From Lachnospiraceae bacterium (GTDB lineage Bacteria > Bacillota > Clostridia > Lachnospirales > Lachnospiraceae), in NCBI GenBank assembly GCA_022647575.1, contig JALCKY010000005.1, positions 62,001 to 126,000 of the forward strand: DNA of 64,000 bases. The letters run 5' to 3'. Positions 48,000 to 56,175 of the stretch are shown in pieces. The position numbers were made by a program, and so were the translations under genes. Numbering within the stretch: the first letter of the stretch is position 1; each line of letters starts with the position of its first letter. Under the pieces are notes generated by a model. That model saw only the letters and a program-made list of their open reading frames with translations. It did not search any database and was not told where the DNA came from.

Positions 48000-49022
48000 T
48001 CAGTTGAACCCGTAGTATTTCTGGACAAGCTCATATCCCCTCACCGCGAATTTTCTTCCTGCCTCGCCCGGCATGTTCACCATGCGGCCGAGGAATCCAT
48101 AGCGGAGTCGGACATAAAGCCTGAGGTCCTTCTTCTTCAGATACTGCCAGAGCTCATCCTTCTCGACAAGCGCCTCAGCGCTCTCCTTCCGGATCAGAAG
48201 GATGGAAGAAATTTCCATCATGATGTTCATGTAATGGACGAGGAAGTCCATCTGGTTCTTCTTTTTCACCAGATCCGGCCTGTACTCATCGATCATCAGC
48301 TTGGTCACCCTCAGCTGCTGGTCCATGCGCGTCAGCATGACTGCTTCATTGACCGACTGGTCGTCGCGTCCGATGAAATAGCGGTACAGCGGCATGTTCA
48401 GGTAGTAAAGCGTCTTCACATAGATCATCGGCTGGAAGACGACCAGATTGTCGACATAGAATGTGTGCTCCGGAAGATGGAGTCCGCAGTCCCTCAGCAG
48501 CTGCGTACGGTAAATGAGGCTGTGCATCAGGACATACCGGTGCACATTCAGCGGCTTGATGATTTCATCCCAGGTGAAGATCCTGTCTTCCGGAAATGAA
48601 CCTACATACCGCATGATCCTCTTTTTTCTTGCCCCTGCTTTTTCATAGACAAAGTTGGAAATGAGGGCATCCAGCGTCGTCGAGCCGGCTATCGCTTCCT
48701 TGAGGATCTGGATGGCTCTCGTCAGGGCTTCCCCGTCCAACCAGTCATCGCTGTCGCAGACTTTGAAGTAAATTCCTTCGGCAGCCGCCAGCGCCGTGTT
48801 GACCGCGCCTCCGTGTCCCTTGTTCTCCTGATGGATCGCGCGCACCTGTCCGGGATGTTCTTTTTCATACTGCTGTGCGATTTCAAAGGTATTGTCCTTC
48901 GTGGAACCGTCATCGACAATCAGGACTTCAACATCCTCTCCGCCGACCAGGGCAAAATTAATCGCCTTTTTCATGTAGGCGGCTGAATTGTAACATGGAA
49001 TCGCAATCGTCAGAATCTTCAT
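48000..49022 (-). CDS. Family 2 glycosyltransferase
   Basis: The 340-aa GT-A fold enzyme begins directly with IAIPCYNSA and shows LIVDDGSTKDNT and the DxD-type CDSDDWLDGEAL, the metal/nucleotide-sugar site. There are no transmembrane helices. The C-terminal 130 residues are helical and resemble polysaccharide or teichoic acid glycosyltransferases. It overlaps mutY by 4 nt. Donor and acceptor are unknown. Confidence 0.92.
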   Translation of the reverse strand: MKILTIAIPCYNSAAYMKKAINFALVGGEDVEVLIVDDGSTKDNTFEIAQQYEKEHPGQVRAIHQENKGHGGAVNTALAAAEGIYFKVCDSDDWLDGEALTRAIQILKEAIAGSTTLDALISNFVYEKAGARKKRIMRYVGSFPEDRIFTWDEIIKPLNVHRYVLMHSLIYRTQLLRDCGLHLPEHTFYVDNLVVFQPMIYVKTLYYLNMPLYRYFIGRDDQSVNEAVMLTRMDQQLRVTKLMIDEYRPDLVKKKNQMDFLVHYMNIMMEISSILLIRKESAEALVEKDELWQYLKKKDLRLYVRLRYGFLGRMVNMPGEAGRKFAVRGYELVQKYYGFN

Positions 49023-50131
49023 TTTCCTGTCCTCACTCTTTTATTGACTGTCAGTTTTTTTTCGCCGGCAGCTCTTTCTTCCATGATCCTGCGGTAGGCA
49101 TCAAAGGCTCCCGGCATGGCGTAGGATTTTTCCAGCTGGCCCGGTTCGATGAAAATCAGGCTGTCTTCCTGCTTTGCTTCGGACTTCTTCAGCTCCACTG
49201 CATATCCGTGCATCTTCCATTCCAGATGAGAGAAAATGTGTCCGGCATCCGCAAGCGGGATGATGCTTTCCGTCCGGAAGCCTGCCTCAAGGGCAAAGCC
49301 GGCAATTTCTTCTTCACTGAGCTTTCCCGGCAGATTCGGAAATTCATAGAGCCCTGCGAGAAGTCCTTTTTCCGGTCTCTTCCGGATGGCGGTCTTTCCT
49401 TCATATTCCAGAAGCAGCACCGTGCGCTCTTCCGTACGTCGCTTCATTTTTCGGATGCGTACCGGAATCTCAGAAGCTGTGCCTTCCCGGAAAGCCCTGC
49501 ATTTATTTTTCAGCGGACACTTTCCGCACTGCGGCTCCGTATTCGGAAGACAGATGGTTTCTCCGACTTCCATGAGTGCCTGGTTGAAGGCCCCCGGATC
49601 TGCCTTCTTCTGTTTCAGGATGGCCGTGAGTTTTTCCTCAAACAGCCTGCGGGTCTTCGGTTCCATGACATCCAGGGAACTTCCGCAGAGCCTGGAAACC
49701 ACGCGCAGCACATTTCCGTCCACCGCGGCCTGCGGCACCGAAAAGGCAATCGAAGCAACGGCTGCCGCGGTATAGCTGCCGATACCCGGCAGCTTCTTCA
49801 GTTCCTCATAATCGGCCGGCAGCTCACTCACCGCCTGCGCCGTTTTCTGCATGTTGCGCACCCTGCTGTAATAGCCCAGGCCTTCCCAGAGTTTCAGCAG
49901 TTCTTCTTCCGGACATTCCGCAAGATTCTTCATGGTCGGAAGCCTTCCGATAAAGTTTACATAATATTTCATCACGGCTTCGATCCGTGTCTGCTGAAGC
50001 ATGATTTCCGATACCCAGATCCTGTAGGGATCTTTCGTCCGGCGCCAGGGAAGATCCCTTGCGTTCTGATTATACCACAGTATCAGCGGCCGGACAAAAC
50101 CGGACGGCAGATCAAGTTTTTCTTCAGTCAT
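49019..50131 (-). CDS. mutY: A/G-specific adenine glycosylase MutY
   Basis: MutY removes adenine mispaired with 8-oxoguanine. It shows the helix-hairpin-helix LPGIGSYTAAAVASIAF with the catalytic Asp in AVDGNVLRVVSR, the LQQTRIEAV motif, and the iron-sulfur cluster C-x6-C-x2-C-x5-C (ICLPNTEPQCGKCPLKNKC). A C-terminal NUDIX-like MutY_C domain (about 235-350) follows. I list the ATG at 50129-50131, giving 370 aa. A TTG at 50144-50146 has a better AGGAG site six bases upstream and may be the true start. The gene is divergent from the HAD gene at 50177. Confidence 0.95.
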   Translation of the reverse strand: MTEEKLDLPSGFVRPLILWYNQNARDLPWRRTKDPYRIWVSEIMLQQTRIEAVMKYYVNFIGRLPTMKNLAECPEEELLKLWEGLGYYSRVRNMQKTAQAVSELPADYEELKKLPGIGSYTAAAVASIAFSVPQAAVDGNVLRVVSRLCGSSLDVMEPKTRRLFEEKLTAILKQKKADPGAFNQALMEVGETICLPNTEPQCGKCPLKNKCRAFREGTASEIPVRIRKMKRRTEERTVLLLEYEGKTAIRKRPEKGLLAGLYEFPNLPGKLSEEEIAGFALEAGFRTESIIPLADAGHIFSHLEWKMHGYAVELKKSEAKQEDSLIFIEPGQLEKSYAMPGAFDAYRRIMEERAAGEKKLTVNKRVRTGK

Positions 50132-50140
50132 GACTTCGGG

Positions 50141-50169
50141 TTGCAATCTTCTCTCCTGCCCTGTAAAAT
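50141..50169 (+). promoter_or_regulatory. Promoter of the HAD gene (near-leaderless)
   Basis: TTGCAA (50141-50146) and TAAAAT (50164-50169) are 17 bp apart. The expected transcription start at about 50176 is next to the ATG at 50177, and no Shine-Dalgarno is visible. Confidence 0.65.
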
Positions 50170-50176
50170 TAATTTT

Positions 50177-50815
50177 ATGAAAAAAAACGACGGAATCATT
50201 TTCGATGTTGACGGTACTCTCTGGGACTCCACGGAAAAAGTGGCAGCCATCTACAACCGTACCATTCAGGAAAGCCAAAACGTCCTCAGGGACACGCCGG
50301 TCACCGCGGAACTTCTGAAAAAAGAGTTCGGGAAACCGATGATTGCCATCGGCTATGACCTCTTCCCGGAACTGAGTAAAGACGCATGCCGCTCCTTTAT
50401 GACCAGCCTGTGCAGCAGGGAAAACCAGATGCTGGCCCAGGATCCTCCTTCTCCTTATCCGGGTGCCGTTCAGACGATCCGGACTCTTTCCCTGACGCAT
50501 CCTGTCTTCATCGTCAGCAACTGTCAGGGCGGCTACATCGAACTCTTCATCGAAGCCGCAGGACTATCGGGCTGCATCAGCGGCCATCTGTGTCCGGATG
50601 ATACCGGAATGGAAAAAGCAGGCAACATCCGGGAAATCATCAGCCGTCATGCACTTTCCGCTGCGGTTTATGTCGGAGATACGTTCGGCGATTTTCTGGC
50701 CACCAAGGAGGCAGGCATCGAATTTATCCACGCCGCCTATGGCTTCGGCAAAGTCCCTGATCCCGATTATATCATCAATCAGCCGGCAGATTTATTAAAA
50801 CTCTCTAACCTCTGA
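50177..50815 (+). CDS. HAD family phosphatase (phosphoglycolate phosphatase-like)
   Basis: The 212-aa soluble enzyme has HAD motif I FDVDGTLWDS, motif II VSNCQGG, the Lys in GMEKAGNI and motif IV VYVGDTFGDFLATKEAG, plus a helical cap of the PGPase type. The substrate is unknown. The start is the ATG at 50177-50179. Because the promoter is only 7 bp upstream, the mRNA is probably leaderless or nearly so. A strong terminator follows. Confidence 0.92.
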   Translation: MKKNDGIIFDVDGTLWDSTEKVAAIYNRTIQESQNVLRDTPVTAELLKKEFGKPMIAIGYDLFPELSKDACRSFMTSLCSRENQMLAQDPPSPYPGAVQTIRTLSLTHPVFIVSNCQGGYIELFIEAAGLSGCISGHLCPDDTGMEKAGNIREIISRHALSAAVYVGDTFGDFLATKEAGIEFIHAAYGFGKVPDPDYIINQPADLLKLSNL

Positions 50816-50840
50816 AGTGAAAGAAAACTCTCCTCTTCCC

Positions 50841-50902
50841 TGACAGGAAATTTCATAAAAATGCCCCGGCTCTTCAGCCGGGGTTCTTTGTGTCCTGTCA
50901 GA
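50841..50902 (+). terminator. Nested terminator between the HAD gene and L,D-transpeptidase gene
   Basis: The inner perfect stem CCCCGGCT (50865-50872) pairs with AGCCGGGG (50877-50884), followed by TTCTTT. An outer 9-bp stem (CTGACAGGA at 50841-50849 with TCCTGTCAG at 50894-50902) encloses it. It serves the HAD gene on the plus strand and probably also the convergent gene ending at 50914. Confidence 0.85.
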
Positions 50903-50913
50903 CCCTGCATTTC

Positions 50914-52566
50914 TCAGAATACAATGACCGGAATTCCCGTCGCCGCCTTGTCGTAAAGCGCTGCAGCAAAGGAAGCCGGCAGGTTGACGCATCCGTGGGA
51001 TCCGTCGGTCTTGTAAATGCTTCCGCCGAAATCCGAACGCCAGCTGGCATCGTGCAGTCCGCATCCTCCGTAGAAATGCATCCAGTACTGCACCTGTGAT
51101 TCCCACTGATAGGTTCCGTCCTCCTGCAGAGGCCCGCGAAGCGTGCGGTTCTCCTCTTTGTCCAGAACCGAGAAGATTCCCTTCGGAGTCGCACGGCTTG
51201 AATCGGATGCCAGTCCGGTAACACAGTCGGAATCCAAAACCAGTTTATAATTCTCATAATAGTAGACATGCTGATTCGTGATGTCCACTTCGATATAGGT
51301 CCCGCCGAACTGCGGATCCTTTTCCGAATCATGCTGGGACCATGCCGGTTCCCGGGAAACCTGGCTGTGATTGGTAAAGTCATCAAGAGTCTGCGTCACT
51401 TCGGAAGCCTGGTCAATCGTCCACCCGTATGCCGTGCAGGCCAGTTCCACTGTTCCGCGTGCCGTCGACTTGAACGATCTGGTCTTCTTGAGGGTATCCG
51501 TAGCTGCCGCCATCTGCTTGACATATTCCGTCACCTGATTTGTCAGGTTCGTCTGATCGACATAGTAAAAGCCGTTGTCCTGCTTCGTGATCCAGTCCTT
51601 CGTCGTGTTGTAGTCCAGCGTCTGGTCACCCTGCGGAAGCTGATAGGTAATGGATGTCGACAGGAAATTATTCAGGATGTCTTTCTCCGAAGTCAGGTCC
51701 GTATTGTCGGCTGTCACGGTCGGCGTCTCATAAGCATCCGCCAGGGCAGATATATCCAGTGACGACGCACTGCCTGAAATTGCTTCATCCAGTGCCTGCA
51801 GGACCGTGTCGCTCTTCAGCGTATTGCCCTGCACCTCCTGGACAATCGTAAAGGAACTGTCGCTGTCCGGAGTCAGGTATGCGTTTGCCGGAGCTGTTTC
51901 ATTTCCGGACTGGAATTCCGGAAGGGCGAGCAGCGATGCCTTGGCCTTATCCTGGTCGAAAGTCGTGGCTTCATCGACCGTGTATTCCTGCTTCTGGCCG
52001 AGGACCTTGCCGGCAAACCACCCGAAGGTATTCTGCTGCTCCAGGATTTTTTCCACGCCGTTGTTCGAAACATACTCATAGCCGACATCCGCATTGGAAA
52101 GCGTCTCAGTCGCTCCGCCGCGGAAGGTCAGCGTAATCTCATAATTCTCCACCTGCTGCTTGATGACAGCCTCCACCTGCGCGGCCGTCTTCTCGCTTGC
52201 ATCTATGCCGTTGATAATGGTTCCGTCAAGGAATTTCGTGCGGTACTGATAGGCAAATACGCAGTAGGTCGTAGCCAGGGCAGCAATCACGAGAATCAGG
52301 ACCAGGCCGAAGATCTTCAGGCCGGTATGCTTCTTCCTCCCGGATGAAGCTGCATTCATGATGGGTCCGCCCTTCTTCGGAGAAGGAATGTCTCCTACCG
52401 TCTCATCCACGATCCGGCGTATGGCATCATCCAGTTTCTGGTCGGCGGAAGTGCCGGCATCCGGCATGATTTTCTGGAAAACCGGCGCATAATCATCATA
52501 TTCGACTGAATCGGCAGAATCAGCAGCCTTTGTCCGTGCGGCTGCATCCGAATATCTCTGTTTCAT
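50914..52566 (-). CDS. L,D-transpeptidase with peptidoglycan-binding domains (YkuD)
   Basis: The enzyme makes 3-3 cross-links in peptidoglycan or attaches proteins to it. The 550-aa protein has a cytosolic N-terminal tail (1-80), a transmembrane helix (about 85-107), and two PG_binding_4-type regions (about 120-380). A C-terminal YkuD catalytic domain (about 430-550) has HDASWRSDFGG and the catalytic SHGCVNLP cysteine. The ATG follows GGGAGA. It has its own promoter and faces the terminator at 50841-50902. A second L,D-transpeptidase-like lipoprotein occurs at 57596. Confidence 0.93.
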   Translation of the reverse strand: MKQRYSDAAARTKAADSADSVEYDDYAPVFQKIMPDAGTSADQKLDDAIRRIVDETVGDIPSPKKGGPIMNAASSGRKKHTGLKIFGLVLILVIAALATTYCVFAYQYRTKFLDGTIINGIDASEKTAAQVEAVIKQQVENYEITLTFRGGATETLSNADVGYEYVSNNGVEKILEQQNTFGWFAGKVLGQKQEYTVDEATTFDQDKAKASLLALPEFQSGNETAPANAYLTPDSDSSFTIVQEVQGNTLKSDTVLQALDEAISGSASSLDISALADAYETPTVTADNTDLTSEKDILNNFLSTSITYQLPQGDQTLDYNTTKDWITKQDNGFYYVDQTNLTNQVTEYVKQMAAATDTLKKTRSFKSTARGTVELACTAYGWTIDQASEVTQTLDDFTNHSQVSREPAWSQHDSEKDPQFGGTYIEVDITNQHVYYYENYKLVLDSDCVTGLASDSSRATPKGIFSVLDKEENRTLRGPLQEDGTYQWESQVQYWMHFYGGCGLHDASWRSDFGGSIYKTDGSHGCVNLPASFAAALYDKAATGIPVIVF

Positions 52567-52651
52567 TTAAATCTCCCTTATTAATTATTTCCGAAGCTTC
52601 CCCCGCATCGGAAATCCCTATCCATGTGATACTATAAAAACTATACCACAT

Positions 52652-52680
52652 AATATAGCAGATAAAAACCGCATAAACAA
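52652..52680 (-). promoter_or_regulatory. Promoter of L,D-transpeptidase gene
   Basis: Minus-strand TTGTTT (52675-52680) and TATATT (52652-52657) are 17 bp apart, giving a roughly 85-nt leader. Other A/T-rich -10-like boxes (TATAGT) nearby make an alternative start possible. Confidence 0.55.
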
Positions 52681-52711
52681 GGCCTATTTGGCAAAATACT
52701 CAAAATGTTTC

Positions 52712-52750
52712 AAAAAAGAAGCCCGGAACGCCGGCTTCTGCGTTTCGGGC
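52712..52750 (-). terminator. Terminator of the PAS-REC gene
   Basis: GCCCGGAACGC (52721-52731) pairs with GCGTTTCGGGC (52740-52750) with one mismatch-type pair, and T-rich TTCTTTTTTG follows on the minus strand. Confidence 0.8.
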
Positions 52751-52751
52751 T

Positions 52752-54578
52752 CTATTTCAGGTATTCTGAGAGTGTTTCATACAGCTTCTGCGGATCGATC
52801 GGCTTGGCCAGATGACTGTTCATTCCCGCCGCTTTGCTCTTGTTGATATCCTCTTCAAAAGCATTGGCGGTCATGGCAATGATCGGAATCTGTCCGGCAC
52901 CTGTCCCTCCCGACGTGCGGATTTTCTGCACCGCTGTGAATCCGTCCATGACGGGCATGCGGATATCCATCAGGATCAGGTCAAAGGCCGACGGATTCTT
53001 TAAGAAGGTATCCAGCGCTTCCTGGCCGTTGGCAGCTCCGAATACCGTGCAGCCGACTTTTGTCAGGAGGTTCTCTGCGATCCGGTAATTCAGCGGGTGG
53101 TCTTCCACCAGCAGGATCTTCTTCCCTTCGAAATGATAATCGCCTGTTGACGTCAGGATCTGCATCGGTGCATTGGCAAGTCGTCTGGAAGCTTCCAGCG
53201 CCGCATCGTATTTCAGCCGGGCACGGCGGTCATTTTCATACTCTTCCGTCACATCGCTGCCCATTACGCAGACCAGGCTTCCGGTACGGTCGATGTACAT
53301 GAAGGAGATCAGTTTGTTCCGGCGGTTCCCGGAGCGGTCGTATTCCATGTAGTAGACATTGTACCTTCTCTTGGCGGCCAGTTCTTCCCTCACCCTGTCA
53401 AGCGAGAGTTTTTCAATGACTTCCTCCACGTCGACATCCGCACCGTTTTCACGGATATTTTTTTCAACCGCGTCGGCATAGCTGCGTTTGAAATTGTCGT
53501 GAAGCAGTCCGGGCATGTGCTTCCCGAACGCTTCCTGATAGGAACCGTCCGTAAGGTCGACGAGCGAAATGAAATCGTAGTCACTGTCCGCGACCGTCTT
53601 CAGCATGGATTCCATTATTTTTTCTTTCCGGATATCCACGGTATAGATGATGGCTTCCACGTCCCCGCTGCTCGGGTTCTGCGCCATTGAAATAGCAGAC
53701 GTTATCCAGGTCGGCTTGTCCGCCTTCATGTAATACCCGTGATCGACGGAAAGCTTCGTGACCCCTTCGCTGAAGGACTGCAGCAGCCTTCCTCTTTCAA
53801 AGACGGCGCTCAGCTCTTCTTCATCTCCGCGGGTCGCGCAGTGCTCATAGGCAAACTCAAAGAGTTCATCTGCCGTACGGATCTTCCGGACATCGAAGTC
53901 TTCCGATGAAGCCCCGAAGTTCTCCATGAAAGTATTTCTCGTCAGGTTGATCCGGTACGTCCCCACCGCCTGCGGGCTGACATCCGACATCAGCGTAATC
54001 TGGTTGTGATAGTTTTCTTCCATCCGCTGACGCGCCCTGTATGCCGCGGTATCGTCGCGCACATAATTGATGATGGCGGGCGTCCCGTCCCAGCTGATTC
54101 TCTTTCCGTTGAAATGATAGCAGGTCTTTTTCCCCTCGTCGCAGCATTCCCTGGCAGTCAGGGAATCTTCCTTCAGCAGGGGCAGACGGCAGAACGGGCA
54201 GGGCGTATAGCGTCCCATCAGGAACTCATAGCATTTCTTTCCTTCATAGCTGCCGGAGGCATCCGGAAAGAGCTCATGCATATAGTCGCTCATATAGATC
54301 AGTTCAAAGGTGCTGTCATTGCAGACGTAGACAGCCGCACCGGATTCATTGACGATTTTCGCATACATCTCAGAATCCTTCTCCGCACGGCCGAGATCTT
54401 CTTCTATCTTCTTTTTTTCTTCTTCTTTCTGATTCAGCTGTTTCTTAAACTTCCGGCGGGTATCCGCCGCAGACAGGATGAACAGAACAGCCGCAAAGAC
54501 AAGAAGCGCCAGCATGATGCCGATGGCGATGACCGGATCGGTAAAAGTTGTATTGACTGCGCTTATCCATTTTTCCAT
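52752..54578 (-). CDS. Membrane-anchored PAS protein with C-terminal receiver domain, no kinase
   Basis: The 608-aa protein has an N-terminal transmembrane helix (about 15-38), a charged coiled coil (about 45-75) and three PAS-like regions; one has the pair PCPFC, a possible metal or redox site. A REC domain (about 488-608) follows with ILLVEDHPLNYR, the phospho-Asp in ILMDIRMPVMDG, the conserved Thr in AMTANAF and the Lys in AKPIDPQ. No HisKA/HATPase sequence and no output domain are visible. A sensor kinase elsewhere, perhaps the hybrid kinase at 61217, must phosphorylate it. I chose the ATG at 54576-54578; the TTG ten codons upstream overlaps the promoter. Confidence 0.88.
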   Translation of the reverse strand: MEKWISAVNTTFTDPVIAIGIMLALLVFAAVLFILSAADTRRKFKKQLNQKEEEKKKIEEDLGRAEKDSEMYAKIVNESGAAVYVCNDSTFELIYMSDYMHELFPDASGSYEGKKCYEFLMGRYTPCPFCRLPLLKEDSLTARECCDEGKKTCYHFNGKRISWDGTPAIINYVRDDTAAYRARQRMEENYHNQITLMSDVSPQAVGTYRINLTRNTFMENFGASSEDFDVRKIRTADELFEFAYEHCATRGDEEELSAVFERGRLLQSFSEGVTKLSVDHGYYMKADKPTWITSAISMAQNPSSGDVEAIIYTVDIRKEKIMESMLKTVADSDYDFISLVDLTDGSYQEAFGKHMPGLLHDNFKRSYADAVEKNIRENGADVDVEEVIEKLSLDRVREELAAKRRYNVYYMEYDRSGNRRNKLISFMYIDRTGSLVCVMGSDVTEEYENDRRARLKYDAALEASRRLANAPMQILTSTGDYHFEGKKILLVEDHPLNYRIAENLLTKVGCTVFGAANGQEALDTFLKNPSAFDLILMDIRMPVMDGFTAVQKIRTSGGTGAGQIPIIAMTANAFEEDINKSKAAGMNSHLAKPIDPQKLYETLSEYLK

Positions 54579-54584
54579 AGGAAT

Positions 54585-54613
54585 ATTATAATACTCAGGA
54601 GCGCACAATTCAA
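54585..54613 (-). promoter_or_regulatory. Promoter of the PAS-REC gene (candidate leaderless)
   Basis: Minus-strand TTGAAT (54608-54613) and perfect TATAAT (54585-54590) are 17 bp apart. Only six bases separate the -10 from the ATG, so transcription should begin at or beside the start codon. There is no Shine-Dalgarno. Confidence 0.75.
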
Positions 54614-54647
54614 TAAAACCCTCTTTTCAAATCAATCTGAAACAGGT

Positions 54648-56057
54648 TCATTTATCAGTCTGCTTTATTTCCAGAGGATGCAGGATTTTACGGTTTACCC
54701 GGCTGTAGACCCAAAATGAAACGGCTGCCGTGCAGGCATCGGCGATCAGCTGGGTCCAGATGATTCCGTACATTCCGAATACCGAATTCAGGAGAAAGAG
54801 CATCGGGATGTTGAAGACGATCTGACGGATCACGGCAAGGAAAAGGGAAATTTTTCCCATGCCGAGCGCTTCGAAGAAAAATACGAAGTTGAAGCATAGG
54901 AACATCGTGATGGAAGCCAGGCATCTGACGCGGAGGAAATCGGTCCCCAGGGCGACCGTTTCTGCATTGCTGATGAAGATGTTCATGATCGGAACGGCAA
55001 AAATTTCATACAGGATAATGCAGAGGACCGAAACGACTGCGCCGCACAGGCGCGAAAAATTCAGGACGGAACGCATCCTCTTGTAATTGCCCGAGGAATA
55101 ATTGTATCCGGCAAGAGGCATCATCGCCTGACAGATGCCCACGCCCGTGTTCAGAGGCACTCTCTCCGCCTTCAGGACGATGCCGATGGCCGCGACCGCC
55201 ACATCTCCGTGAAGAGCCGACAGCCGGTCAATCACAATGTTCGTTGCATCATAAAGGAAAGTCGTCAGTGCGGAAGGCACGCCGACCGCAAAGATGGATT
55301 TCAGGGAACTGCCGGCCGGCATTCCTTCCCGGACGCTCAGTGTCAGAACGGTTGCCCTGCGGTACTTCAGGAACTTGATCAGAAAATAGCACATGGAAAC
55401 GACGTTCGACAGCATCGTCGCAAATGCGGCTCCGGCAACTTCCATTCCCTTCGGCAGAATGACAAACATGAAAAGCGGATCCAGTCCGATGTTCAGCAGG
55501 CAGCCGAGGCTTGTCCCGAAGCCGGCCTCTTTTGCACAGCCGACGGAACGCATGAGCATGGACATGGAAATCGTCAGGATCGTCGGAATCCCTCCGACAA
55601 CAATGGTGAAGAAGGCATACTGCCTTGCATATTCAAACGTATTGGCACTGGCCCCCAGTGCCGTCAGGATCGGGTTCATGAAAATGAACACGGCTGCCGA
55701 GAAAAGAACCGCTGCCGCAATGGCGCAGTAGAAACTGAAGGCACACACCTTCCTTGCTTCCTCATCCCTCCTCAGGCCGAGGAGCCGGGAAATCAGGCTG
55801 CCTCCTCCCGTACCGAAAAGGTTCGCGAAGGCAATGGAAATATTATAGACGGGAAAGATAAGGGACGCAGCGGCAACCATGTACGGGTTGCCGGTGCGTC
55901 CGATAAAATACGTATCCGCCAGATTATACAGAAGCAGGATCAGCTGTGAAATAACTGTCGGTACCGCAAGCGTCATCAGGGCTTTCGGTACCGGCATGGA
56001 TTCAAAAATCATTCTGTTTTCTTCTGCTGCCTTCACTTCGTCTTCTGACCTTCTCAT
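54648..56057 (-). CDS. MATE family efflux transporter
   Basis: The 469-aa membrane protein has 12 helices and the typical MATE pattern: AVPTVISQLILLLYNLADTYFIG in helix 1, FGTGGGSLISRLLG, and DPLFMFVILPKGMEVAGAA ahead of the second half. It exports organic cations or drugs using sodium or proton gradients; the substrate is unknown. The ATG used has no strong Shine-Dalgarno, and the internal ATG at residue 16 is an alternative. The C-terminus ends just before the PAS-REC promoter. Confidence 0.9.
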   Translation of the reverse strand: MRRSEDEVKAAEENRMIFESMPVPKALMTLAVPTVISQLILLLYNLADTYFIGRTGNPYMVAAASLIFPVYNISIAFANLFGTGGGSLISRLLGLRRDEEARKVCAFSFYCAIAAAVLFSAAVFIFMNPILTALGASANTFEYARQYAFFTIVVGGIPTILTISMSMLMRSVGCAKEAGFGTSLGCLLNIGLDPLFMFVILPKGMEVAGAAFATMLSNVVSMCYFLIKFLKYRRATVLTLSVREGMPAGSSLKSIFAVGVPSALTTFLYDATNIVIDRLSALHGDVAVAAIGIVLKAERVPLNTGVGICQAMMPLAGYNYSSGNYKRMRSVLNFSRLCGAVVSVLCIILYEIFAVPIMNIFISNAETVALGTDFLRVRCLASITMFLCFNFVFFFEALGMGKISLFLAVIRQIVFNIPMLFLLNSVFGMYGIIWTQLIADACTAAVSFWVYSRVNRKILHPLEIKQTDK

Positions 56058-56095
56058 TCTGCATTTTCGCTGAGGGGCTCACCTCTGCAAAGACT

Positions 56096-56125
56096 AGTAT
56101 CGCTTTTAATCCGTCCGTCTGTCAA
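56096..56125 (-). promoter_or_regulatory. Promoter of the MATE gene
   Basis: Minus-strand TTGACA (56120-56125) and GATACT (56096-56101) are 18 bp apart, about 39 bp upstream of the MATE ATG, just after the lipoprotein gene's start region ends downstream. Confidence 0.65.
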
Positions 56126-56175
56126 GACCAAGTTTAAAGCGGACAGCAGATGAAGTCTTCTTTCCGTTCCTGCCG

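Noticed and set aside
48995-50176. A 606-codon plus-strand frame reaching the HAD gene
   Set aside because: Only the part from 50177 has HAD motifs and a promoter just upstream; the rest is antisense to mutY.
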